In this document: positions 1 through 6,003 of the stretch, piece by piece
Numbering within the stretch: position 1 is the stretch's first letter
Layout: each line of letters starts with the position of its first letter
DNA from: Bacteroidales bacterium
GTDB taxonomy: Bacteria > Bacteroidota > Bacteroidia > Bacteroidales > WCHB1-69
DNA length: 7,643 bases
Direction: 5' to 3'
NCBI GenBank assembly: GCA_024400715.1
Contig: JAKSMH010000037.1
Coordinates: forward strand, 1 to 7,643
Program-made: the position numbers and the translations under genes
The notes under the pieces: model-generated
What the model was told of the DNA's origin: nothing
Seen by the model: the letters and a program-made list of their open reading frames with translations, nothing else
The model's database searches: none

Positions 1-46
1 GCCATAATTTGTCTGGTTTCCAAATGAAAATATTCAAATTGTCATA

Positions 47-69
47 TTTCAGTTTCGGCAAAACTGAAA
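47..69. repeat. Perfect 9-bp inverted repeat with 5-base loop
   Basis: The arms TTTCAGTTT (47-55) and AAACTGAAA (61-69) are perfectly complementary around the loop CGGCA (56-60). The repeat begins one base downstream of a leftward -7 box plus its trailing C (70-78), so it would overlap the transcription start of a leftward transcript. It could be an operator for a repressor or a hairpin at the very 5' end of the message. It is not followed by a T run on either strand, which argues against a simple intrinsic terminator. Confidence 0.55.
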
Positions 70-70
70 G

Positions 71-78
71 CAAAAATA
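71..78 (-). promoter_or_regulatory. Candidate leftward Bacteroidetes -7 box (TATTTTTG)
   Basis: On the minus strand the bases read TATTTTTGC, identical to the boxes found upstream of the fucosidase and transporter genes in this window and matching TAnnTTTG. No clear TTG-type -33 element sits 19-21 bases upstream, and the area is AT-rich, so a chance match is possible. If it is real, it would drive a gene lying off the left edge. Confidence 0.35.
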
Positions 79-254
79 GTAAAAAAACGTATAAATCTCA
101 TATAACAAGACAAAATATGTGCAATTTACGTATGTTCACGTATGGGTCGTTGTTTGACATAAATGATATACCGCTAATCTTGCAACTCCTCAGCGTGAAA
201 AACCAACAAAAAATCGTGAACTCCACTTGTATGTAACTGAGGCTCTCGACTACC

Positions 255-316
255 TGCTATACCACAAGAAAGTCCACGATAACCCATGGACATTTCTCTT
301 TTCTTTCTGTATAGCA
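255..316. repeat. Core hairpin of the structured region
   Basis: The arms TGCTATAC (255-262) and GTATAGCA (309-316) are perfectly complementary. Inside them, GAAAGTCCA (268-276) pairs with 287-296 through nine pairs with a single bulged A, leaving the loop 277-286. An alternative inner pairing, 267-272 with 303-308 (6 bp, perfect), directly continues the 8-bp outer stem apart from a 4-base bulge (263-266). The two inner pairings share bases 268-272, so only one can form at a time. Confidence 0.6.
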
Positions 317-350
317 TTTTGAAATTGTCGCGATTTCAGTTACAGCGAGA

Positions 351-375
351 AAAGAAAATGCTTTATATTTTCTTT
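351..375. repeat. Perfect 9-bp inverted repeat next to the leftward -7 box
   Basis: AAAGAAAAT (351-359) and ATTTTCTTT (367-375) are perfectly complementary around a 7-base loop (360-366). The stem is almost all A-T, so it is weak. On the minus strand it would be the first hairpin of a transcript started from the 390-397 box. Confidence 0.45.
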
Positions 376-389
376 CAAATTTTCATTCG

Positions 390-397
390 CAAAAATA
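390..397 (-). promoter_or_regulatory. Candidate leftward Bacteroidetes -7 box (TATTTTTG) before the structured region
   Basis: The minus strand reads TATTTTTGC, matching TAnnTTTG and identical to the boxes of two protein genes in this window. The predicted start would be near 383, just ahead of the first hairpin. I see no TTG at the usual -33 distance, and the setting is AT-rich, so the call rests on the -7 match and its position directly upstream of the nested helices. Confidence 0.45.
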
Positions 398-453
398 AGA
401 AATTTTTCTAAATATGAGTGATATTTGTGTTTTTTTTTCAAAAAAATAGAATT

Positions 454-473
454 AATCCCTCAAATTGTGGATT
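454..473 (-). terminator. Possible weak terminator of uvrC
   Basis: AATCC (454-458) and GGATT (469-473) form a 5-bp stem with a 10-base loop. On the minus strand it is followed after a few bases by a run of seven T (plus-strand A run at 440-446). It lies 31 bases beyond the uvrC stop. The stem is short, so the call is tentative; the A/T-only complementary runs nearby (471-477 with 487-493) are an alternative. Confidence 0.25.
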
Positions 474-503
474 TTTTGCATTTCTAAAAAAATATAATGA
501 TAA

Positions 504-2285
504 TCAGTTTGCCGGATGGAAAAACTGAAACACGTTTTTGGCTTTGCTCGGCCCGATTACAGCCGCCAAGTCGCTTTCAGTGGCTTGCTCTATTTTTTTG
601 ACACTCTTGAAATGACTGAGCAGCTTTGTCTTGAGAATTTCTCCGATGCCTGGAATCTCATCCAATCGAGAAGCAATGCTCTTCTTCGACCTTCGCTGGC
701 GGTGGTGCGTGATGCCAAAACGGTGGGCTTCGTCGCGAACGTATTGTAATAGTTTTTGTGCTTCCGACTTCTTATCGATATAAGTGGGAAATTCATCCCC
801 GATTTTGAAAATGTCTTCTAATCTTTCAGCAATGCCAATCATCATCATTTGATTTTCAATGTGAAGTGCTTTCAAGGCACGATAACCGGCATTAAGCTGA
901 CCTTTTCCGCCATCAACCATAAGCAGGTCGGGTAGTTCTTTCCCTTCCTCAAGAAGCCGATGATAACGGCGATAAACCACTTCTTCCATTGAGCTGAAGT
1001 CATCGGGACCAACAACCGTTTTGATGAGGTAGTGCCTATATTCGCTCTTGGCAGGCTTGCCGTCAATGAAACATACCATTGCCGCTACGGGTTCGTCGCC
1101 TTCCGTGTTGGAATTGTCGAAACATTCAATTCGTCGTGGCAGTCGATCCATGTTGAGTGCCTGCTGTAATGCAACTAATACCCGTTGATGCCGTCTTTCC
1201 GGGTCAACCAAATCTTGTCGTTTTTTCTTCTCTAATCGATAGTATTTGGCGTTTTTTTGTGATAATTCCAACAATTTGTATTTGTCGCCACGTTGCGGAA
1301 CGATAAAATGAATTCCTTCGGGTTCAATTTGGGGCATAAACGGTACAATGACCTCGGAAAACAGTTGCCCAAAACGTTCCTGAATGGCTAAAATTCCCAT
1401 TAAAAGCAAGTCTTCTTCGCTTTTGTCTAATTTATTGCCGATTTCCAGCGTATATGATTGGACGATGGACCCGTTCATAATGCGAAGAAAATTAACGTAG
1501 CCGCTTTCTTCATCTGTGTCAATGGAGAAAACGTCCATCTCGGTTATGTCGGGATTGACTACGACGGATTTTCCTATGAAATTGTCCAAAACGGCAATCT
1601 TCTGCTTGATGACCTGTGCCTTTTCAAATTCCCACGATTCAGCATAACGCATCATTTGTTCCTTCAGTTTCTGCTGAACGATTTTGCTGTTTCCCTTGAT
1701 GATTTCAATGATGGTCTTTATCTCTTCTTGATATTCTTTTTTGCTGACGAGTTGGGCACAGGGCGCGGGACATTTACCAATTTGGTATTGGATGCAGGGA
1801 CGACTGCTTTTTACCAATCGGCGGCAAGTGCGCAAGGGAAACAGTTCCCGTATGGTTTCCAATAAGGTGTTCCAATATTGTGACGAAGCGTATGGCCCGA
1901 AAAGTTGCATTTGCCCTTTGTCGGGATGTCTTGTGGAAAAAATACGGGGGAAATCTTCTTTGGAGATGGCTAACCAAGGGTAGGTCTTGTCATCTTTTAA
2001 CAGAATGTTGTAGCGGGGCTTGTATTCTTTTATCATGCTGTTTTCCAACAGCAATGCTTCCCATTCTGTATTGACAACCGTGGTTTGGATATCTCTGATT
2101 TTGGAAACAAGGATTCGTACCTTTTTGTTGTCGTGCTGCTTGTTGAAATAGGAAGAAACACGACGTTTGAGTTTCTTTGCCTTGCCTACATAGATGATAG
2201 TGCCTTCGTCATCAAAAAAACGATACACGCCCGGCTTTTCCGGCAGGCTTCGCAAAATCAGAGATATCTTTTCACCATGGTCCAT
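504..2285 (-). CDS. uvrC: UvrABC system protein C (excinuclease subunit)
   Basis: UvrC makes the two cuts that flank damaged DNA in nucleotide excision repair after UvrA and UvrB have located the lesion; it acts in the cytoplasm on UvrB-DNA complexes. The 593 residues have the full family layout. An N-terminal GIY-YIG nuclease covers about 14-95, with Y21, Y32, G34, R42, E81 and N93 matching conserved positions. A cysteine cluster follows (C154, C164, C172, C176), then a UVR motif that contacts UvrB at about 201-236. The RNase H-like endonuclease carries acidic D390 and D458 and the D518-H521 region. A C-terminal helix-hairpin-helix DNA-binding segment covers about 540-590. The length is close to the usual 600. 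The ATG at 2285 follows the DUF1015 stop by 23 bases on the same strand, with no obvious promoter between, so the two are probably co-transcribed. There is no Shine-Dalgarno sequence, as is usual in Bacteroidetes. Confidence 0.97.
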   Translation of the reverse strand: MDHGEKISLILRSLPEKPGVYRFFDDEGTIIYVGKAKKLKRRVSSYFNKQHDNKKVRILVSKIRDIQTTVVNTEWEALLLENSMIKEYKPRYNILLKDDKTYPWLAISKEDFPRIFSTRHPDKGQMQLFGPYASSQYWNTLLETIRELFPLRTCRRLVKSSRPCIQYQIGKCPAPCAQLVSKKEYQEEIKTIIEIIKGNSKIVQQKLKEQMMRYAESWEFEKAQVIKQKIAVLDNFIGKSVVVNPDITEMDVFSIDTDEESGYVNFLRIMNGSIVQSYTLEIGNKLDKSEEDLLLMGILAIQERFGQLFSEVIVPFMPQIEPEGIHFIVPQRGDKYKLLELSQKNAKYYRLEKKKRQDLVDPERRHQRVLVALQQALNMDRLPRRIECFDNSNTEGDEPVAAMVCFIDGKPAKSEYRHYLIKTVVGPDDFSSMEEVVYRRYHRLLEEGKELPDLLMVDGGKGQLNAGYRALKALHIENQMMMIGIAERLEDIFKIGDEFPTYIDKKSEAQKLLQYVRDEAHRFGITHHRQRRSKKSIASRLDEIPGIGEILKTKLLSHFKSVKKIEQATESDLAAVIGPSKAKNVFQFFHPAN

Positions 2286-2291
2286 TTTTGA

Positions 2292-2302
2292 CGATATTAT
2301 CG
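2292..2302. repeat. Short palindrome between the DUF1015 gene and uvrC
   Basis: CGATA and TATCG flank a single central T within the 23-base gap between the two genes. Its arms are only 5 bp and its loop is too small for a stable RNA hairpin, so a role is doubtful. It could be a DNA-binding half-site pair or chance. Confidence 0.25.
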
Positions 2303-2308
2303 CCTAAA

Positions 2309-3577
2309 TTATGCGTTTAATTCATGAATAACCAAACCTGATCTCAATTTGGGTTCAAACCAAGTGGTTTTTGGAGGCATAATGTTGCCACTGTCGGCGA
2401 TGTCGATAATCTGTTGCATAGATACAGGATACAAAGCAAATGCAACGGTCATTTCACCATTGTCAACACGACGTTTCAATTCGCCTAAACCGCGAATGCC
2501 ACCGACGAAGTCAATGCGTTTGTCCGTACGAAGGTCCTTGATGCCAAGGATTTTGTCCAAAACATGGTCGCTTAAAATCTTCACATCCAATACACCGATA
2601 GGATCATTGTCGTCGTATGTGCCGGCTTTAGCGGTCATTTTGTACCATTTGCCATCCAAATACATACTGAATTCATGCAATTTGCTTGGTTTGTAAATAT
2701 CTGCGCCCATTTCCTGAACGTCGTAGGCGGTGGTCAGCGCTTTCAAAAATTCGTCTTTGCTGAGACCGTTGAGGTCTTTAACTACGCGGTTGTAATCAAT
2801 AACCTTCAATTGGTTGTCTGGGAAGATAACGGTCATGAAATAGTTGTATTCTTCCTTGCCAGTGTGGTTGGTGTTATGTTCTTTCTTTTCTTGTCCAACC
2901 AATGCGGCGGCGGCACTACGGTGGTGTCCGTCAGCAATGTACATCGCGGGAACCTTGGTGGCAAAAAGTTCAACAAGGCGGGCAATGGTGGCTTTGTCGT
3001 CAATAACCCAGAAACGATGACCGAAACCATCTTCCTTGGCAATGAAGTCGTAAATTGGAGTGGTGCTCGTAATCTTGCTGACGATAGCATCGATTTCAGC
3101 GACAGCGGGATAAGCGAAGAAAACGGGTTCAACATTGGCATTGGTGATGCGAACGTGTTTCATACGGTCTTCTTCCTTGTCCTTACGAGTCAATTCGTGT
3201 TTCTTGATGATTTTATTGATGTAATCTTCGCTGTAAGCACAAGCAACAATGCCATATTGCCAATGGGCGTTGGCTTCAGTTGGATTCATACTCTGGGCAT
3301 AAATGTAGAGTTTTTCTTCTTCGTCGCGAACCAACCATCCAAAATCTTTGAAGTTGTTGAAATTCTTGACTACTTGAAGATATACTTCAGGAGAATGTTC
3401 GTCGGTGCCTCCCGGAAGGTCAATTTCGGCCTTGGTAACGTGCAACAAACTGTATGGGTTGCCTTCCGCTTCTTTGCGGGCTTCTTCTGAATTCAAAACG
3501 TCGTATGGACGAGATGCTAATTTTTCTACGATTTCTTTTGGAGGACGTAATCCTTTAAAAGCTTTGATAACTGACAT
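2309..3577 (-). CDS. DUF1015 family protein of unknown function
   Basis: The 422-residue product fits the DUF1015 family, widespread in Bacteroidetes and other bacteria; its biochemical role is not established to my knowledge. Visible family signatures are the N-terminal RPPKEIVEKLASRPYDVL segment (11-28), the motif ADGHHRSAAA (215-224), FVGGIRG (357-363), and the C-terminal PPKTTWFEPKLRSGL stretch (401-415). There is no signal peptide or membrane segment, so it should be cytoplasmic. The two adjacent histidines of ADGHHR (H218, H219) and nearby acidic residues look like a possible active or metal site, which is inference. Family members are often seen near serine-biosynthesis genes serC and serA in this phylum, as I recall, but here the gene precedes uvrC by 23 bases. 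The start at 3577 lies about 30 bases downstream of a good -7 box. The length is typical for the family. Confidence 0.9.
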   Translation of the reverse strand: MSVIKAFKGLRPPKEIVEKLASRPYDVLNSEEARKEAEGNPYSLLHVTKAEIDLPGGTDEHSPEVYLQVVKNFNNFKDFGWLVRDEEEKLYIYAQSMNPTEANAHWQYGIVACAYSEDYINKIIKKHELTRKDKEEDRMKHVRITNANVEPVFFAYPAVAEIDAIVSKITSTTPIYDFIAKEDGFGHRFWVIDDKATIARLVELFATKVPAMYIADGHHRSAAAALVGQEKKEHNTNHTGKEEYNYFMTVIFPDNQLKVIDYNRVVKDLNGLSKDEFLKALTTAYDVQEMGADIYKPSKLHEFSMYLDGKWYKMTAKAGTYDDNDPIGVLDVKILSDHVLDKILGIKDLRTDKRIDFVGGIRGLGELKRRVDNGEMTVAFALYPVSMQQIIDIADSGNIMPPKTTWFEPKLRSGLVIHELNA

Positions 3578-3610
3578 AATAATTATATTTTAAGTTGATA
3601 ATTTTCGTGG

Positions 3611-3618
3611 CAAAGATA
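3611..3618 (-). promoter_or_regulatory. -7 box (TATCTTTG) of the DUF1015-uvrC unit
   Basis: The minus strand reads TATCTTTGC, an exact TAnnTTTG match, about 33 bases upstream of the DUF1015 start codon, giving a predicted leader near 30 bases. The -33 element is not clear. The box sits in the 96-base gap behind the nitroreductase gene, so the DUF1015-uvrC pair probably has its own promoter rather than relying on read-through. Confidence 0.6.
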
Positions 3619-3673
3619 CAAAAAATATTGGCTGATTGACGAATTGTTTTTCCGTGAAATCCTATAATTTGAT

Positions 3674-4321
3674 TTATTCTCCAATGATGATTTGCTCCAA
3701 TTTTACCTTGGGAACGAAATGCGTCCCATCTTGACGATAATAGTTGTGATTGTCCTTCTCGTCAATTTCTGTCAATTGAATTTTCTCATTCCCTTTTCCA
3801 ATGGCAATGATTAATAATGGTTCGTAAGACAAGTCCAATTCTTTTTTGATGTTTTCTTTGTTAAAGGCGGCAATGATAATGCCGTTTAATCCCATTTCAG
3901 TGGCCTTTAATAGCATACTTTGCGCTGAAATGCCTAAATCAATATCTACGATTTTGCTTTCGTTTACTGTGCTGCATACAATGATGAAGGCTTCCGGTTC
4001 ACTTCCGGCAAAGGGAAGGTGCAATTCTGGTAATGCTCCTCCTAATTTGATGTTACTTAGTACTTTTTCGCTGTTTTCACCTTTCGTTACCATTTTGAAA
4101 CGTAGCACTTGCTGGTTGCGGCCAGATGGAATTTTGGTGTTAACGCCAATGATTTTTTGCAGCTCTTCCGCCTTAACGACACGATTTTTATCGTAACCGC
4201 GGTAACTTCTGTTTTTGGTCAATAAACTGTCCAAGCTTTGTCCAATGTGTTTTACAACGACTTTTTTCTTTCCTGAACCGAAAAGTTCATCATATCTGTT
4301 TTCTAAATAATTGTCTGCCAT
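3674..4321 (-). CDS. Nitroreductase-family flavoprotein
   Basis: From the ATG at 4321 the product has 215 residues and resembles the small nitroreductase-fold, FMN-dependent proteins common in Bacteroidales. These generally use NAD(P)H to reduce nitro compounds, quinones or similar acceptors; the true substrate is unknown. Features that fit are the NRSYRGYD segment (37-44), whose Arg-Ser start matches the usual FMN-phosphate contact, IPSGRNQQ (64-71), equivalent to the family's S-x-x-N-x-Q flavin motif, and the DLGISAQSMLLKATEMGLNG stretch (128-147), typical of the helix before the second FMN loop. There is no signal peptide. A longer frame starts at TTG 4342, but that codon falls inside the TATCTTTG promoter box, so the ATG is preferred. 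The gene is divergent from the fucosidase, with 68 bases between start codons. Confidence 0.85.
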   Translation of the reverse strand: MADNYLENRYDELFGSGKKKVVVKHIGQSLDSLLTKNRSYRGYDKNRVVKAEELQKIIGVNTKIPSGRNQQVLRFKMVTKGENSEKVLSNIKLGGALPELHLPFAGSEPEAFIIVCSTVNESKIVDIDLGISAQSMLLKATEMGLNGIIIAAFNKENIKKELDLSYEPLLIIAIGKGNEKIQLTEIDEKDNHNYYRQDGTHFVPKVKLEQIIIGE

Positions 4322-4336
4322 TAGAATTGAAATTTC

Positions 4337-4367
4337 TTGCAAAGATAAGCAAAAAGTTATATTTTTG
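4337..4367 (+). promoter_or_regulatory. Promoter of the fucosidase gene (TTG, 20 bases, TATTTTTG)
   Basis: TTG at 4337-4339 serves as a -33 element, followed after 20 bases by the -7 box TATTTTTG (4360-4367), which matches TAnnTTTG. The predicted start near 4374 leaves a leader of about 16 bases before the ATG at 4390. The -33 element lies directly beside the oppositely oriented -7 box of the nitroreductase gene. Confidence 0.65.
4340..4347 (-). promoter_or_regulatory. -7 box (TATCTTTG) of the nitroreductase gene
   Basis: The minus strand reads TATCTTTGC, the same sequence as the DUF1015 promoter box. It ends 18 bases upstream of the ATG at 4321, so the leader would be roughly 12 bases. No good -33 element is seen at normal spacing. 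It abuts the -33 element of the divergent fucosidase promoter. Confidence 0.6.
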
Positions 4368-4389
4368 CGGAAATTAAACCGCTATTAAT

Positions 4390-5904
4390 ATGAAAAATTA
4401 TTTTAGCTGCTTTTATGCGATTTTATTCATATCGATATTTGCCAATTCGCTGAAGGCTCAAATAGTGCCGCGCGCGAGGGCAATTGAACCTGTCCCGAGT
4501 TCATCTGAATTGGAATGGCAACAAATGGAAAGGAATATGTTTTGCCATTTCGGTCCAAATACCTTTACGGGAAAAGAGTGGGGCGACGGTACCGAAATTG
4601 AGGATGTTTTTAATCCGACGAATCTAAATTGCCGACAATGGACCGAAGTCGCCAAAAAAGCTGGTTTTAAGGGAATTATTCTGACGGCAAAACACCACGA
4701 CGGCTTTTGTCTGTGGCCTAATCCGATGAGTGAACATACAGTCGCCCAAAGCGTCTGGGAAAAAGGCAAAGGCGATGTATTGCGAGATTTGTCCGCTGCT
4801 TGCCGCCATTCGGGAATGAAATTCGGCATATATATTTCACCTTGGGATAGAAATGCTCCAACCTACGGAACCAGTGCATATAACAATGTCTTTCTAAAAA
4901 CGTTAGAAAGTGCTTTGTCTCATTATGGTTCTGTTTTTGAACAATGGTTTGATGGGGCTTGTGGCGAAGGGCCCAACGGTAAACGTCAAGTGTATGATTG
5001 GCAGGCCTTTAATGCACAAGTGGCAAAATTGCAGCCACAAGCGGTAATTTTTAGTGATGTGGGCCCAGGTTGCCGTTGGGTGGGTAATGAAAAGGGATGC
5101 GCCGGCCAAATATGCTGGTCACGACTGGATGTTGACGGCTTTGCTCCTGGAGCGGCTGCTCCTTCTACCGATACTTTAACGACGGGCAACATCCGTGGCA
5201 AATATTGGATTCCCGCCGAAGCAGATGTCTCTATTCGCAAAGGATGGTTCTATCGCGAAAGCGAACACCCCAAGACACTTCAGCAACTTTTGGAAATTTA
5301 TTATAGTAGCGTGGGACGAAATGCCTTGCTTTTATTAAATGTTCCGCCTGATCAACGGGGCTGGATCCCAGCCGAGGATTCAATCCGCTTAATGGAATTT
5401 CGCGCGGCATTGGATACGATTTTTGCACAAAATCTGGCTCAAAATGCCGAATATGTCTGTGCGTCCAATATCCGTGGTGCCCAACCTGACCAATATTCTT
5501 ATTGGCGAAGTATGTTGAACAACTACCTGCCTACGGGAAATGATGATATTTATGGCGCGAAAAATTTATTGCTGTCCTATTACCATTCCTATTGGGCTGT
5601 GGATGATACGGTTCAAACCGCTTCGGTTATTTTGAAATTTAATCATCCTCAGACTTTCAACAGGGTGTTGCTGCAGGAGTATATTCCCCTTGGACAACGA
5701 ATTGCGAAATTCCATTTTGATATTCTCTTGGATGACGGTACCTGGAAGACCGTGGCATCGGAATTTACCATTGGTTATAAGCGCATTTTGCTGATCCCGA
5801 CCTGTACTACTCGTGCGGTTCGCTTAACGATTGACGAGTCGCTGGCACCGCCTGTGTTGAATCAGTTGGGCTTGTATTATGATACTATATATGAAGGAGA
5901 GTGA
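4390..5904 (+). CDS. Secreted GH29 alpha-L-fucosidase
   Basis: The 504-residue enzyme removes terminal alpha-L-fucose from glycans. Residues 1-23 form a signal peptide (KN, hydrophobic core, cleavage after LKA before Q24), so it is exported to the periplasm or beyond. The GH29 catalytic barrel covers about 35-350, with HFGPNTF (53-59), KHHDGFCLWP (101-110), EQWFDGACGEGPNG (184-197) holding the likely nucleophile D188, and PAEADVSIRKGWFYR (275-289) with E277 as likely acid/base. SVGRNALLLLNVPPDQRG (307-324) is also characteristic. The WFDGA and AE-x-DVSIR motifs resemble subfamily B enzymes, which favour alpha-1,3/1,4-linked fucose on Lewis-type structures; that specificity is inferred. A C-terminal beta-rich region (about 360-500) looks like an F5/8 type C-like sugar-binding domain. 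No SusC/SusD or other glycosidase gene lies within the window. It has its own promoter. Confidence 0.95.
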   Translation: MKNYFSCFYAILFISIFANSLKAQIVPRARAIEPVPSSSELEWQQMERNMFCHFGPNTFTGKEWGDGTEIEDVFNPTNLNCRQWTEVAKKAGFKGIILTAKHHDGFCLWPNPMSEHTVAQSVWEKGKGDVLRDLSAACRHSGMKFGIYISPWDRNAPTYGTSAYNNVFLKTLESALSHYGSVFEQWFDGACGEGPNGKRQVYDWQAFNAQVAKLQPQAVIFSDVGPGCRWVGNEKGCAGQICWSRLDVDGFAPGAAAPSTDTLTTGNIRGKYWIPAEADVSIRKGWFYRESEHPKTLQQLLEIYYSSVGRNALLLLNVPPDQRGWIPAEDSIRLMEFRAALDTIFAQNLAQNAEYVCASNIRGAQPDQYSYWRSMLNNYLPTGNDDIYGAKNLLLSYYHSYWAVDDTVQTASVILKFNHPQTFNRVLLQEYIPLGQRIAKFHFDILLDDGTWKTVASEFTIGYKRILLIPTCTTRAVRLTIDESLAPPVLNQLGLYYDTIYEGE

Positions 5905-5906
5905 TT

Positions 5907-5957
5907 GATAATCATTGTCTTATATCTTGACATATTGTTATATTGGACAATCTTATC
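5907..5957 (+). terminator. Possible hairpin after the fucosidase gene
   Basis: GATAA-ATTGTC on the left (5907-5911, 5914-5919) can pair with GACAAT-TTATC on the right (5946-5951, 5953-5957), giving 11 pairs with a small internal loop and a 26-base apical loop. It starts three bases after the stop codon. No strong T run follows and the stem is AT-rich, so it may only slow polymerase or protect the 3' end, or be chance. Confidence 0.3.
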
Positions 5958-6003
5958 GTTCTTTGGCTTGAATATTTTTAGTCTTTTGATGGGGAAATTT
6001 CTG

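Larger units (their letters stand above)
128..383 (-). ncRNA. Candidate structured non-coding RNA or structured leader
   Basis: Reading the minus strand leftward from a TATTTTTGC box (390-397), the predicted transcript starts near 383. It first forms a 9-bp hairpin (351-375), then a long irregular rod from 344 to 232. The rod is built from nested helices: 336-344 with 232-240 (9 bp, perfect), 327-333 with 244-250 (6 of 7 pairs), 309-316 with 255-262 (8 bp, perfect), and 287-296 with 268-276 (9 bp with one bulged A) closing a 10-base loop. Further complementary pairs lie to the left (135-140 with 215-220; 188-193 with 237-242). A rod with internal loops recalls 6S-like RNA, but I recognise no conserved sequence of 6S RNA, SRP RNA, tmRNA or RNase P RNA. 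The strand is inferred from the promoter box. The 3' end is not determined, and the left limit given is only where inverted repeats stop being seen. A leader for a gene off the left edge is the main alternative. Confidence 0.45.
1..503. other. AT-rich intergenic region with structured core, no convincing protein gene
   Basis: No reading frame here looks like a real protein. The flanks (about 1-120 and 350-503) are very AT-rich with long A and T runs, while about 120-345 is visibly richer in G and C and is packed with inverted repeats. Short frames exist on both strands (for example 39 codons on the minus strand at 174-293), but none has a recognisable family, a good start context or room for a domain. 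The region holds two leftward -7 boxes (390-397 and 71-78), several hairpins and a probable structured RNA, listed separately. The downstream end of uvrC lies at 504. Confidence 0.7.

Noticed and set aside
9..236. 75-codon plus-strand frame at the left end
   Set aside because: It begins at a TTG without start context, matches no family I know, has low-complexity lysine/serine content and runs across the inverted repeats of the structured region.
266..280. GAAAGTCC resembling the conserved RNase P RNA core
   Set aside because: Only a short match; the surrounding conserved elements (the GAGG before it, and the ACAGAAA and 3' core segments) are missing, and the bases are accounted for by a local hairpin.
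174..293. 39-codon minus-strand frame starting at ATG 293 within the candidate RNA
   Set aside because: It lies on the pairing arms of the rod, so its codons are constrained by base pairing, and the predicted peptide has no recognisable domain. A small leader peptide cannot be fully excluded.
163..320. Plus-strand open stretch of about 50 codons ending TGA near 320
   Set aside because: No ATG start in frame, a stop just upstream, and no recognisable homology; more easily explained by the structured RNA.
431..446. Long T run followed by A run as a strong terminator
   Set aside because: The complementary runs contain only A-T pairs and almost no loop, so a stable RNA hairpin is unlikely; noted only as part of a possible weak uvrC terminator.
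872..1066. Shadow frames inside uvrC, the DUF1015 gene and the fucosidase gene, including a 271-codon plus-strand frame at 2675-3490
   Set aside because: They lie antisense or out of frame to genes with clear family signatures; their translations show no domain and follow from codon bias of the real gene.
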